In this document: positions 45,601 through 54,833 of the stretch, piece after piece | Numbering within the stretch: position 1 is the first letter of the stretch | Layout: each line of letters begins with the position of its first letter | Position numbers and translations under genes: made by a program | Assembly (NCBI GenBank): GCA_954871525.1 | Contig: OX940871.1 | Location: forward strand, 21,265,086 to 21,329,085 | Direction of reading: 5' to 3' | Length of the DNA: 64,000 bases | Source of the DNA: Parietaria judaica | Lineage: Eukaryota > Streptophyta > Magnoliopsida > Rosales > Urticaceae | Notes under the pieces: generated by a model | The model's database searches: none | Told to the model about the DNA's origin: nothing | The model's input: only the letters and a program-made list of their open reading frames with translations

Positions 45601-46732
45601 TTCGTATTTTTTTTAAAAAAAAATTTACAAAACTTAAAACACCAAAGTTGTAGATATATCTTGGATTTCCGACGGTAGTTTATTCATGATATTTGGACAC
45701 AAAATGAGTGAGTTATGACAAAAATACAAAAAATGTACATATTAAGGAGGAATCACTTGCTCACGGTCAAGTGACTTAAAACACGAAAAAATCTAACGGA
45801 ATCAACTTTGTGTACATTAGCCATCGAAAGTAAATACTGGATACATAATCTGCAACGATCAAACATTAAGTACATTAGCTGCCGTTTAGCCTATAAAATT
45901 AGATTGTCACCGCTAAAACATTTCACAATATGTGGCTAAATATAATAGAAAAAAATTCCTGCCAAATATTGGACCCTAAGTCTCGTCGGTATAGGTTTTA
46001 AACGTGTTGCCACAGTGATAACTCTTCGGTATAAAGTGTCACCGCTCTAGCGGAACATTGTGGCGTATACGTGGATGCCATGTAGCAATGACATTGTCAT
46101 TCGCTAGAGGTGAAAAATAAAAAATAAAAAATGAAAACACAGTGAGTTTATCGTTTATATGGTCTCTTATTACGATGACATCCTTGTCATTGCTATATGT
46201 CAGTCACTATATGACTTATTTCTCTCCGGTCAGGTGATCATATCGTGTCTTAATCGTTTCCATATTATTTTGATATAGATAAAGATTCATCCTATTTATT
46301 AATCACGTCTCACTGATCGTCTAACCTATTTAACTGACATCGTTATTAAATGATAACATATAATATATTTAACTTAATCATTATGACTAAGTAATGTAAT
46401 AAGCTTTTAAAACTAACTTAAGCAATATTATATATTTTCATAAACCAATGTAGTTCATAAAAAATAATACATATATATGACACGTAATTTGTTTTACAAG
46501 AAAAAAATAACATAGTTACTATGTAAATAAAATAAAAAAAATTACTCTTTAATCATGTTTAGTAATTAAATCCAATAATCTTCTATTTACTAATTATTTA
46601 ATCGTGTCCCGTGTCGATCAAACTCAAATCGGTTATGAAAATCGATCGGAACCCATTTAACTTGGAACCCAGTTAACTTGGAAAGAGAATGCATATTAAT
46701 GAATATTAATGTAAAGATGAAGATCGTGTGTC
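42700..46732. other. AT-rich intergenic region, no gene
   Basis: It holds the fold-back element at 44941-45894. One isolated terminus of the CGGCAATAATG/ATTAACCCTTA type lies near 43775-43796. No coding sequence was recognised. Confidence 0.55.
44941..45894. mobile_element. Large fold-back element, about 954 bp
   Basis: The left arm begins ATAGGCTAATGTACCTAATG and the inverted right arm ATAGGCTAAACGGCAGCTAA...GTACTTAATGTTTG. After a gap in the left arm, similarity continues for several hundred bases, including TTACAACGTAAAATTGGACA on one side and its complement on the other. TAA flanks both ends, possibly a 3-bp duplication. It has no ORF. A fragment of the same repeat (CAATGGTAGTTTATTTATAA) is at about 18780. 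Confidence 0.6.
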
Positions 46733-46743
46733 AACACATAAAA

Positions 46744-49700
46744 TAGCCGACTGGAGCGGATTGCGGAGGGGCTAGGGTTTCGCATCATCGCTCTGGCTCT
46801 GAGCTTGGGAGCTTAGTGTGCCCACCAAGTGTTCGATAAAATGTATCTGATCACCTGATCTGACACTTTCTGGTGTCAACCGCCTTCTGCGGTGAGCTTG
46901 TTGGGGACTCGTTCCCTTGTGCTACACCGGACCTCATCCGGTTGTAGGCTGCGGGGTTTTTTCCAGCTCGTTGTGCTCTGTTGGAGCTTTCATATGGCAA
47001 TGACTACATCTCTTTGTGTGGCTGAACTTGGACTTGACCTTGGGGATCAAGAGCTTGTAAGGGACGGATGTGGAACCCTCGTGTTCCTGAGAAAAAGCTT
47101 GTCAACCACGGAATCAGGTACGACTTTTTTGTTGGCTCGCCTGAGGCGGACCGAACGACCCTCATGAAAGTCATATGTTGGAACGCCCGAGGATTGTGTA
47201 ATCTTCGGGCGAGGGGCTGCTTGCGGAGATTGGTCCGTGAGCGTAAGCCAGATATCCTTTTTCTTGCAGAAACGAAGATGAGGGGGCGTCAAGCAGAGGT
47301 TTTAAAACTGAAGTTGGGATTTGCGAACGGGCTCGGGGTAAATGCCGAGGGAAGGAGTGGAGGTTTGCAAATGTTGTGGAATAAGGCCTTCAATGTCACG
47401 GTCCGTAGCTTCAATCAAAGTCATATTGATGTTGTTGTGGTCGACGAGTTTGGCTCGACCTTTCGCTTCACCGGTTTTTATGGGGCACCGATCGAGGCCC
47501 ACCGGAAGCTTTCGTGGGAGCTCTTGAGACGTATTCATAATGGGGATGATAGTCCTTGGTTATGTGCGGGAGATTTTAATGAAGTTCTTTTCGATTATGA
47601 GCACACTAGTCGTACGAGGCGACGCCCGGCGGCGATGGCCGATTTTGCGGAAACTCTTGAGACTTGTGGGCTTCTTGATCTTGGTTCCCGAGGAGAGCGA
47701 TGCACTTGGAGTAATATGCAAGCTGGAGCGAAGAATATTCAATGCCGCTTGGACCGGGCTTGTGCTAACTCGGCTTGGAAGATCCTTTATCCGGATACCG
47801 TGGTTGAAACCTTGGATTTTTGGGGTTCGGACCATTGTGTCCTCCAAATTAATACGAGGGGAATCGAAGCAGTGAGATTGAGGCTCGGGATCTCTAGGCG
47901 GCGGTGGGCCTTTGAACCGGGATGGCTCACTCACGAGCATTGCCCAGTGGTTATTCGAGAAGCTTGGTCAAAGAGTCGTAACGGGGGAAGTTTGCGGTCT
48001 TGCTCGGAGAGTCTTGCCGATTGCAAAGGTGCTCTCCAAGCATGGGCCCGTTCATCATTTGGCTTTCGTGACAAGCGGATCAAAGAGCTATCTTTTAAAC
48101 TCGGCCGTATTAATTCGGCGGTTTCGTCCGCGGTAAACCGAGAGGAAGCGAAGCGTATTGGAGGTGAGCTTGAATCCCTAATTCTGATAGAAGAACATTA
48201 TTGGCAACAAAGAGCCCGGACGGATTGGCTTAAAGGGGGGGACAAGAATTCGGCTTATTTCCATTCTCGAGCCGTGCGACGAAAGGCCCATAACTCTATC
48301 CGGGGTATTTTCAATGAAGAAGGGGAATGGGTTACGTCGGAAGTGGAGGTCCGTGGGGTTTTTGATAGGTATTTTGCAAATGTTTTTGCTTCCAATGGTG
48401 CTTCCGAGCACGATTTTCGTGCGGTAATGGGTGAAGATGTCCGCATGATTTCAGACCTTCACCAATCCTTGACAAATGAAGAGTTCACTGGGGAGGAAGT
48501 CGACACTGCCCTTTTTGCTATGGGTCCTAAGAAAGCTCCGGGGCCCGACGGCTTTCACGCCATCTTCTTTCAAAAATCGTGGGATTTGGTGGGTCCGGAT
48601 GTGAGAAAAGAATGCTTGGCTGTGTTGAATGGAAATGCTAGCGTCAAACAGTGGAATGACACTAACATTGTCCTTATTCCAAAGATCAAGAACCCGACTA
48701 TGGTCAAGGACTTTCGCCCTATTAGCCTTTGCAACGTTCTTCTCAAGATCGTCACAAAGGTGGTCGCAAACCGTATCAAAGGGGCTTTATCGGGCGTCAT
48801 CTCCGAGGCTCAAAGCGCTTTTGTTCCCGGTAGGTTAATCACGGACAACGCCGCGATCGCCTTCGAGCTTCTCCACTCGCTTAGGCGGAAGAAGAAAGGG
48901 AAGAAGGGTGTCTTGGCTCTTAAGCTCGATATGAGCAAGGCTTATGACCGGGTGGAGTGGGGGTTTGTCCTTGCTATGATGAGGAGAATGGGTTTTGGAT
49001 CGAGGGTCATTGAGGTGGTCCGAGATTGTATTTCTACCACGAATCTCTCAGTGGTAATCAATGGGCAAACGGGGACCTCGATTCGGCCACAGCGGGGGCT
49101 TAGACAAGGATGCCCTCTTTCGCCCTATCTTTTCCTAGCATGCGCGGAGGGGTTTTCCGCCCTTATTAGGGGCCACGAGAGAATGGGCCTCCTTCGGGGC
49201 TTTTCTTGTAGACCCGCGGCCCCACCGGTTACGCATCTCCTGTTTGCGGACGATAGCCTCATCTTTTGTGAGGCTAGTAACGAATGTTTCCAAGCAATAC
49301 GCTCTATTTTGGAGGTCTATGAAAAAGGCTCGGGCCAAGTGGTAAATATGGACAAGTCGACGATGTGTTGTTCCCACAATTTATCCGAGGAAGAGGCGGT
49401 CTCCTTTTCCTCCCTTCTCCACATCCCGCTTGTGGACGAGCTCGAATCCTATCTTGGACTTCCAACCCGCGTTGGAAGGAATAAGGTGTCGATCTTTAGT
49501 ATCATTTCGGATAGAGTCCTCAAACGCACGCGAGATTGGAAGGCACGGATGTTCTCGGCGGGCGTCCGGGAAGTTCTAATCAAAGCGGTAGCCCAAGCGA
49601 TTCCAACCTATATGATGAGCCTTTTCCGCATCCCCGCCAACACCATTAATGAGCTCCATCGACACATAAGCCGTTTTTGGTGGGGAGGGTCGGAAGAAAA

Positions 49701-51316
49701 GCGAAAGATTCATTGGAAGAAGTGGGATTCTATTGCGAAACCCAAAGAGGAGGGAGGCCTCGGGTTCAAGGACCTCGGGGACTTTAATCGGGCTCTTATT
49801 GGAAGGCTCTCTTGGAGATTAATCCATCATCCGGAGAGCTTGATGGCCCGAGTTCTCAAGGCGAAATACTTCCCGAATTCAACGGTGCTCGACTTCGAAT
49901 GTAAGGCCCATTCCTCCTTTCTTTGTAAAAGCCTTTGTTGGGGGCGCGATTTGGTGCGTCAAGGTATTAGATGGCAAGTCGGAGAGGGAAACATTAGAGT
50001 TTTCAAGCAACCGTGGCTTCATAGAGCCGGAAGTTTCGTCGTTCTTACGGAAGAACCCGATGATGGATATCCTTGGCGTGTTGCCGACTTTATCGACAAT
50101 GGGGCTTGGAACCGTGAGCTCGTTTCAGATATGATGTCCCCCTACGATGCCCAAGCAATTCTAAGAATCCCCCTTGGTCCTAATGCTCGTAATGACCGTT
50201 TGGTGTGGCATTTTGAAGAAGATGGCTCCTATTCGGTTCGATCGGGATATCGGCTTGCTCGTTCGGCGAAGTTGGGGGGACCGTCGGGGTCTTGTAGCAT
50301 TGAACCACGATGGTGGAAGACTTTGTGGAGTCTCCAAATCCCACCAAAGGTCAAACATTTAGTTTGGCGAGCGTGGTTTAACATCCTACCGACCTTCGGT
50401 GCTCTTCGGGGGCGTGGGGTGCCTTGTCTCCCCTTTTGCAAGTTTTGTGGAGCCTTACCAGAAGACGCCCTCCACGCGGTTTGGAGTTGTGAGAGAGCTC
50501 AGGCGATTTGGGGTTCTTCGTATCTGCAACGCTGGGTTGAAAAGTCGGGATCCATTCCTCTTCGCGAACTTTGTTTGAGGGCTCTCGAAGGCCTTTCGTT
50601 GACGGACTTGGAGTTCTTTTGCGGTCTCATTTGGGCGGCTTGGTCCGATCGAAACTACCGGCTCTTCGAGAACCCAAATCACAAGCCGGAGGCGTGGGTG
50701 GACAAAGTGGCTTGTTGGTTATCTAGTTTCAAAACTAGTAACCGGGGCTTGGAGAAGAGTTTGGTGGAGTCTCAGACTAGTAACACCAATTGGAAGGCCC
50801 CGGAAGTTGGGGGTTTGAAGCTTAATGTGGATGCGGCTTGGGAGAAGAGCACGGGTAGAGCAGCCATAAGTGGTATCGTCAGGGATCATCAAGGCAAGCT
50901 CATCGGGTATGTCACTCGGCTCCTTTTGGAGGTGGACTCGGCGCTTACGGCGGAGTGCCATGCTATTCTCCTAGGGCTTCATTTTGTCCGGGACCGTGGT
51001 TGGCGTGTGACGGAAATAGAATCTGACTGTCAAAAAGCTATCAACCTCGTCAAGAGGGTAAAGCTTAACAGTGTTCAAGGCCCGATTCTTGAGGGAATTT
51101 GTAGGCTAGATACGGAGGTAGGGCCGTCTAATGGGTGTCATTGGGCACCAAGGTCTTGTAACAAAGCTGCTAATCGGATAGCTAGGACCCGTCTTTTGGA
51201 GTCCATTCCCGATATGTGGTCCTGCGAATGCCCCGAGTGGCTTGTAAACGATATTATAGGGGATTCTACCCTTGCTTTTGCTTAATATATGGCTTATTTT
51301 ATCAAAAAAAAAAAAA
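46744..51316 (+). mobile_element. LINE (plant L1 type), 5'-truncated but with intact ORF2
   Basis: The element contains a full ORF2 and a 3' end with a poly(A) run (51304-51316) only about 20 bases after the stop. AACACATAAAA just upstream (46733-46743) and AACACTTAAAA overlapping the end of the tail (51315-51325) form a likely target duplication with one mismatch. That sets the 5' border near 46744. Only about 420 bp precede ORF2, so ORF1 (the RNA-binding protein) is absent or reduced to a remnant. Confidence 0.85.
47164..51285 (+). CDS. LINE ORF2: endonuclease, reverse transcriptase, RNase H
   Basis: The start at 47164 (MKVICWNARGLCN) is the usual first motif of the AP-like endonuclease; the frame stays open upstream to 47068. 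The reading frame is about 1374 codons without a break. The endonuclease has AETKMRG, CAGDFNEV and WGSDHC. The reverse transcriptase has KAPGPDGFHAIFFQ, FRPISLCNVLLK, LKLDMSKAYDRVEW, RQGCPLSPYLF and the catalytic FADDS. A zf-RVT region (KHLVWRAWFNILPT, CKFCG) follows. The C-terminal RNase H carries NVDAAW, TAECHAI and ESDCQ with the D-E-D residues. It performs target-primed reverse transcription. All catalytic motifs seen are intact, so the protein may be functional. Confidence 0.93.
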   Translation: MKVICWNARGLCNLRARGCLRRLVRERKPDILFLAETKMRGRQAEVLKLKLGFANGLGVNAEGRSGGLQMLWNKAFNVTVRSFNQSHIDVVVVDEFGSTFRFTGFYGAPIEAHRKLSWELLRRIHNGDDSPWLCAGDFNEVLFDYEHTSRTRRRPAAMADFAETLETCGLLDLGSRGERCTWSNMQAGAKNIQCRLDRACANSAWKILYPDTVVETLDFWGSDHCVLQINTRGIEAVRLRLGISRRRWAFEPGWLTHEHCPVVIREAWSKSRNGGSLRSCSESLADCKGALQAWARSSFGFRDKRIKELSFKLGRINSAVSSAVNREEAKRIGGELESLILIEEHYWQQRARTDWLKGGDKNSAYFHSRAVRRKAHNSIRGIFNEEGEWVTSEVEVRGVFDRYFANVFASNGASEHDFRAVMGEDVRMISDLHQSLTNEEFTGEEVDTALFAMGPKKAPGPDGFHAIFFQKSWDLVGPDVRKECLAVLNGNASVKQWNDTNIVLIPKIKNPTMVKDFRPISLCNVLLKIVTKVVANRIKGALSGVISEAQSAFVPGRLITDNAAIAFELLHSLRRKKKGKKGVLALKLDMSKAYDRVEWGFVLAMMRRMGFGSRVIEVVRDCISTTNLSVVINGQTGTSIRPQRGLRQGCPLSPYLFLACAEGFSALIRGHERMGLLRGFSCRPAAPPVTHLLFADDSLIFCEASNECFQAIRSILEVYEKGSGQVVNMDKSTMCCSHNLSEEEAVSFSSLLHIPLVDELESYLGLPTRVGRNKVSIFSIISDRVLKRTRDWKARMFSAGVREVLIKAVAQAIPTYMMSLFRIPANTINELHRHISRFWWGGSEEKRKIHWKKWDSIAKPKEEGGLGFKDLGDFNRALIGRLSWRLIHHPESLMARVLKAKYFPNSTVLDFECKAHSSFLCKSLCWGRDLVRQGIRWQVGEGNIRVFKQPWLHRAGSFVVLTEEPDDGYPWRVADFIDNGAWNRELVSDMMSPYDAQAILRIPLGPNARNDRLVWHFEEDGSYSVRSGYRLARSAKLGGPSGSCSIEPRWWKTLWSLQIPPKVKHLVWRAWFNILPTFGALRGRGVPCLPFCKFCGALPEDALHAVWSCERAQAIWGSSYLQRWVEKSGSIPLRELCLRALEGLSLTDLEFFCGLIWAAWSDRNYRLFENPNHKPEAWVDKVACWLSSFKTSNRGLEKSLVESQTSNTNWKAPEVGGLKLNVDAAWEKSTGRAAISGIVRDHQGKLIGYVTRLLLEVDSALTAECHAILLGLHFVRDRGWRVTEIESDCQKAINLVKRVKLNSVQGPILEGICRLDTEVGPSNGCHWAPRSCNKAANRIARTRLLESIPDMWSCECPEWLVNDIIGDSTLAFA

Positions 51317-51799
51317 ACACTTAAAACAACTTTATTTGTTGGTGATTTGAGATATAAAGTAGTCCTCGGTTTCTTGCTTTATACATATTTTGGACCAAAT
51401 GAAAATTAAGGTTGATTGGAGAAGCAATAACATATATATATACACACACACATTTATATATATATATATAGGTCTCTAGTTTTGCATGCATGATCATTAC
51501 GTTTGGGTATCATGTGAGATACTATGAAAAAAGTTTTTGCCTTTTGATTTTTATTATTTTCTTCTTCTTGAGATTCTTTGGGAAAAGTTGAATATATGCT
51601 TAATGCATAAGAAAGTTTGCCAATAACTATAAGGTGTTGCCCTTTACATATGTAATATGTTCAAGTATGAGTCCAATATTTAAATGTGGTCAAAACTTAT
51701 TAACAATTTTTTTTTCTCTTTGTTATATTTTCTTATTCCTTTTTGAAGTATGAATGGGAATATTTATGTGGATATGAGCAAAGATGATAAAATCGATTC

Positions 51800-51850
<51 letters not shown>
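51800..51850. repeat. (AAT)n microsatellite
   Basis: About 16-17 perfect units. Confidence 0.95.
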
Positions 51851-51853
<3 letters not shown>

Positions 51854-52194
51854 TAGGTCTATGGTATATATTCCAAACTTATAGTAGAGAAAAGTTGACA
51901 ACGTTGCGACAAATCGCCACATCAAACGGAAACTACAATGAACCAAAATGTGTTGCTAATAATTATTTCTACATATATCTTGAATGAATGAAAAGAATAC
52001 ATGTTGAAATTCTCTTTAAAAAAAATATTTCAGGTGAAATCGAGATTTAAGAGCCCGACAATTACATGATAAAATCAAGATTCAAGTGTGGCCGGACGCT
52101 CGGTTATTTCCGATGACCGGCACTAAAAATAATAACTTTATTTATAATTAGTTAACTTGGACGACAAGCACCATAAAATTTATAGAAATTGTAA

Positions 52195-52301
52195 GAATGC
52201 TCATTTTGTGTAAACGGTTTAAGAAAAATGTCCATGTGTGAGAGTAAAAAATACACACGGTGGGCATGTTTCTTAAACATTTGATACAAAATGGACATTT
52301 T
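52195..52301. repeat. Small fold-back repeat (MITE-like)
   Basis: GAATGCTCATTTTGTGTAAA...AGAAAAATGTCCATGTGTG pairs with CACACGGTGGGCATGTTTCT...ACAAAATGGACATTT. It is related by its core to 2558-2673. Confidence 0.6.
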
Positions 52302-52786
52302 TTAAAATAACCCTAAAATTTAAGGGAAATATTGATGGAAAAATTCAAAGTGTTAGCTTTATTAATAGAAAGTTTTAAATTTGAAGCTTTAACACGGCTA
52401 GTTGAGTCTAAGCGACGATTTCAAACCATGTTTCAAGCCTACTTCAGACGACGGAACTCGATCCGTCGTTTGAACCTCAAACAACCGAGGTTCCACCTTT
52501 AAAAATGCTAGTTTAATCGCAATTTTGTACTAGTGTTTGGTAATACCTATTAATATACCAGTAAAATCTAATTGACACGACCAGTTATCGATTTTTAAAA
52601 CCCTACAGAAACATCATTGGTACGCCGAAAGTACCAATTAAAACGAATAAACGATTTTTCAGCACGATAGTCTTCCTTAAAACCGCTAGCGGACCATTAT
52701 CGGGCCCTTAAACATTAGGTGAAAACTAGTATTTTTCAAATTTTCTCATTTTTTGAAGACCAATTAGCAAAATGAAGAAACAATAT

Positions 52787-52818
52787 TGGGCTTGGCCCAT
52801 TTGGACTGGGCGGGCCCA
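52787..52818 (+). promoter_or_regulatory. Site II (TGGGCY) cluster in the TIM8 promoter
   Basis: TGGGCT at 52787, GGCCCA at 52794 and GGGCCCA at 52812 lie about 140-170 bases before the ATG. A telo-box-like AGGGTTTTA and a (CTT)n tract (about 52876-52905) follow in the leader. Site II elements bound by TCP factors together with telo-boxes are known from plant genes for mitochondrial and ribosomal proteins, which fits TIM8. Confidence 0.65.
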
Positions 52819-52959
52819 CAAACCAGCTTCTCTACCAATATTCAGTGTCGTTTGTGCCATCTAAATCTCAAGCTCTCTTCTTCTTCTTCTTCTTCTTCTT
52901 CTTCTAGGGTTTTAAGGAGACTTCGCATATCAGGGTTTTAGCGAGCAGTACCGACCGTC

Positions 52960-53195
52960 ATGGATCCTTCAGCTCTCAACAACCCTGAATTACTCAACTT
53001 CATCAATGTAAGCTTTCTCACTGCTCTGTAATTCTATGATCTTCATTGAACTCTCTACATTTTGGTCTCTTTTTTTCAAATTCAACCGATTCGAACTGTT
53101 TCTGCGACAACTTCATTAGAAGAATAGATTGATTAAGAAATTAAGTCACTTTTATCGAGTTATTTTGGAGTTGAGTTTCTTTTGGATTGTTTATT

Positions 53196-53234
<39 letters not shown>

Positions 53235-54045
53235 CATATATCTGGATCATAATGATTGGTAATTTACTTAATTCTTTATATAATAACAATCAATAGTCCT
53301 TAGTCTTGAGCAGAGATTAATCTGGCCATTAGTTTTAGGAATTCGGATTCGAGAATAGTAAGGAAAGGAGTAATCGGGCGAAGTGCCTCTGAACTTTGCA
53401 TGTCGTTGCGGGTTGAAAACTTTAATTTTTGGCGCAATTATATTCGTTGCGGGTTAAAAAAATAAGAAAATGTTTGCTTGTGAACAACAAATAACTTGAT
53501 TGAATGTATTTTTTATGTCAATTATTTACCAAACGAGATCATTATACTTAGATTATGGGACTATTATGAAATAATAAATGAGTCTAAGTTTTTCAAAAAC
53601 TGTTAAAGACGGTCGGGCTTATCATTAATAACACAGTTGTTGTGCAATAGTTAAAGTTTTCCGGCATTTTTATTACGCATAGTGAGGAATATATTGTTGC
53701 CGAAAACTATCACGAGGCAAGCTGCACCAAAACAGAAAGCTCGGGGCATTTATAGCAATAAATCAGTATTCATTTGATTGATATATGTACATAATATCAA
53801 TCAAATTTTCCGGTGAATTTACGGGAAGTAAAAGGGCTTGTGCTGTTGTTTTGCAGCAAGAGAAGGAGAGAGCGATGGTGAACGAGATGGTGGCGAAGCT
53901 TACGACGGTGTGCTGGGACAAATGCATCACTGGAACTCCCGGAAGCAAGTTCAGCTCGAGCGAACAGTCTTGCCTCTCAAACTGCGCTCGCCGGTATTTG
54001 GATATGAGCAGCTTGATCATGAAGCGTTTCCAGAATATGCAGTGA
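52960..54045 (+). CDS. TIM8: Mitochondrial import inner membrane translocase subunit TIM8
   Basis: Exons are 52960-53007 and 53857-54045, giving 78 residues, the usual TIM8 length. The twin CX3C motif is present (C35-x3-C39 and C55-x3-C59, 15 residues apart), forming the two disulfides of small TIM proteins. The flanking sequence (QEKERAMVNEMVAKLTTVCW, SSSEQSCLSNCARRYLDMS) is typical of plant TIM8. With TIM13 it forms a hexameric chaperone in the intermembrane space that carries hydrophobic proteins to the TIM22 complex. Import would be through the MIA40 relay, so no cleavable presequence is expected or seen. The 849-base intron holds an (AT)n run. Confidence 0.96.
53198..53232. repeat. (AT)n microsatellite in the TIM8 intron
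   Basis: About 17 units. Confidence 0.95.
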
Positions 54046-54828
54046 AGATCTTGACCATAGGATAAATCATTGGAATAACTTCTTTTTGTTTTTAACAATT
54101 TTGAAGCTTATTGCTGTTCTTGAAAGTTGAAAATCGAAATCGTTTCGCCGACATTCGGGTGTATCTCGTTTTGCCATAATACCAACTATAAATTCCAACA
54201 CTAAGTCGTTGGTTCAGAACTAAAAATCCGGGAACTCTATCCTTACGCTAAATTTTACTAAGATCTCTTACAAGCGGAACCCTGCAACAAACTGGCTTTC
54301 GGGGAGTAATAATTCGTCATGATCGTTGAACTAAAGGTGTCGCTTTTATCGCAAAAATGAATTTTTGCCAAGTCTCGTTCTGTTGAACATAGGGTATACT
54401 GTTTTTTTAGCCTGCTCTAGGCCCGGTCTTGACTTTCTTTTCCGGGCCTCTCAAAATGGGTCTCGGAGCTGAAAGCGCGAATTACTATAAAGATAAAAAC
54501 GGCATTAATCCTTAATCTTTTACCTAGTGTTCCAGCGTATCTCTAATCTCTTTTTTGAGGTTTATAATACCAACATGTCAAAAATCTTATTAAGGCTCAA
54601 CTCTGTCTAGGTCAAGTTCATGTTTGTTGAACTAGAGACTCATATGTCTCAAGTTAAATAGAAGTGTTGAATAACCGATATTTCCAAAGTTTAGTCGCTG
54701 ATATACACAGCCTCTCGCAAACCCTAATAACCGATAGAAGTGTCGATATTGTTTTGTAGTCTTTAAATATTGTTGTATTGAAAAAAGAAATTGAAAATAT
54801 GCTGGCGCTTTTAGTGTAAGATTAAGTA
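54046..54828. other. Intergenic, 3' of TIM8
   Basis: No gene or repeat was recognised. Confidence 0.5.
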
Positions 54829-54833
54829 CTTAT

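Larger units (their letters stand above)
51326..52780. other. AT-rich intergenic region upstream of TIM8
   Basis: It contains TA/CA-rich runs near 51432-51470, an (AAT)n microsatellite and a small fold-back. No gene was seen. Confidence 0.6.

Noticed and set aside
48178..50961. Several minus-strand ORFs of 60-80 codons
   Set aside because: They are antisense shadows of the LINE ORF2.
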